Position numbers and translations under genes: made by a program
Source of the DNA: Pseudomonadota bacterium
Lineage (GTDB): Bacteria; Pseudomonadota; Alphaproteobacteria; Azospirillales; Azospirillaceae
Direction of reading: 5' to 3'
DNA: 6,340 bases
Assembly: GCA_023416195.1 (NCBI GenBank)
Contig: JAEZID010000065.1
Location: 1 to 6,340 of the forward strand
Shown here: positions 6,048 through 6,340 of the stretch, in pieces
Numbering within the stretch: position 1 is the stretch's first letter
Layout: each line of letters starts with the position of its first letter
The notes under the pieces: model-generated
What the model was told of the DNA's origin: nothing
The model's input: the letters and a program-made list of their open reading frames with translations, nothing else
Database searches by the model: none

Positions 6048-6340
6048 TTAGGCCGCACCGACCGCCGCCTTGTGCGGGGCGGTGGCATAGGGCTTCTCGA
6101 TGCGGACGTCACCCTTGGCCGTGCGCCACAGGTTGTAGACCATGATCAGGGCGCCGAGGACGAACAGGACGCCGCCCATCGCACGGATCACGTAGAAGGG
6201 ATGCATGGCGGCCACCGTCTCGACGAACGAGTACTGGAGGAAGCCGAGGTTGTCGTAGGCGCGCCACATCAGGCCCTGCATGATGCCCGACACCCACATG
6301 GCGGTGATGTAGAGCACGATGCCGATGGTGGCGGTCCAGA
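6048..6340 (-). CDS. ccoN: cbb3 oxidase catalytic subunit CcoN/FixN (C-terminal 96 residues only)
   Basis: C-terminal end of the haem-copper catalytic subunit, the membrane protein that reduces O2 at the haem b3/CuB centre. The reading frame is open to the right edge and continues beyond it; 96 complete codons and a TAA stop are visible. The part seen begins WTATIGIVLYITAMWVSGIM, the end of a transmembrane helix, continues through QGLMWRAYD and the last helix (about FYVIRAMGGVLFVLGALIMV), and ends in a short cytoplasmic tail with basic residues and an Ala-rich end. The catalytic histidines are in the missing part. Apparent internal starts, such as the GTG at 6317, are not real starts because the frame is continuous with CcoN sequence upstream. 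It sits 20 bases before ccoO, the standard order. Confidence 0.95.
   Translation of the reverse strand, partial: WTATIGIVLYITAMWVSGIMQGLMWRAYDNLGFLQYSFVETVAAMHPFYVIRAMGGVLFVLGALIMVYNLWRTAKGDVRIEKPYATAPHKAAVGAA

Overview
The window is a stretch of a cbb3-type cytochrome c oxidase locus, with all genes on the minus strand. Read in the direction of transcription (right to left) the order is ccoN (3' end only), ccoO, ccoQ, ccoP, a transcription terminator, then ccoG, ccoH and ccoI (cut by the left edge). The high GC content, the gene order ccoNOQP-ccoGHI (fixNOQP-fixGHI) and the style of the proteins point to an alphaproteobacterium. An Azospirillum-like member of the Rhodospirillales is my best guess, but this rests on general resemblance only.

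Right part (4221-6340): the structural operon. CcoN is the haem b/CuB catalytic subunit, of which only the last 96 residues are present. CcoO is a membrane-anchored mono-haem cytochrome c, CcoQ a small single-helix subunit, and CcoP a membrane-anchored di-haem cytochrome c. The genes are tightly packed (gaps of 20, 13 and 3 bases), each with a recognisable Shine-Dalgarno sequence. Together they encode a high-affinity terminal oxidase that moves electrons from the cytochrome bc1 complex to O2 at low oxygen and pumps protons.

Middle (3915-4220): the only non-coding gap of note. It holds a very clear intrinsic terminator just after ccoP. Further on there is a FixK/FNR-type box with a -10-like hexamer at exactly the spacing of a class II activated promoter, pointing at ccoG. 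A 13-base direct repeat then covers the ccoG ribosome binding region. The layout suggests that ccoGHI is a separate transcription unit under the same kind of low-oxygen control as is usual for ccoNOQP.

Left part (1-3914): the assembly and copper-supply genes. CcoG is a polyferredoxin-like membrane protein (in this family, a Cu(II) reductase). CcoH is a small single-span assembly factor. CcoI is a P1B-type copper ATPase that exports copper for the CuB site; 604 N-terminal residues are present, including the phosphorylation motif, and the C-terminus lies beyond position 1. A ccoS gene would be expected next but is outside the window.

I found no undescribed system. This is a conventional locus, and the points worth a second look are regulatory details in the ccoP-ccoG gap. 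Long plus-strand open frames opposite these genes look like GC-driven shadows.
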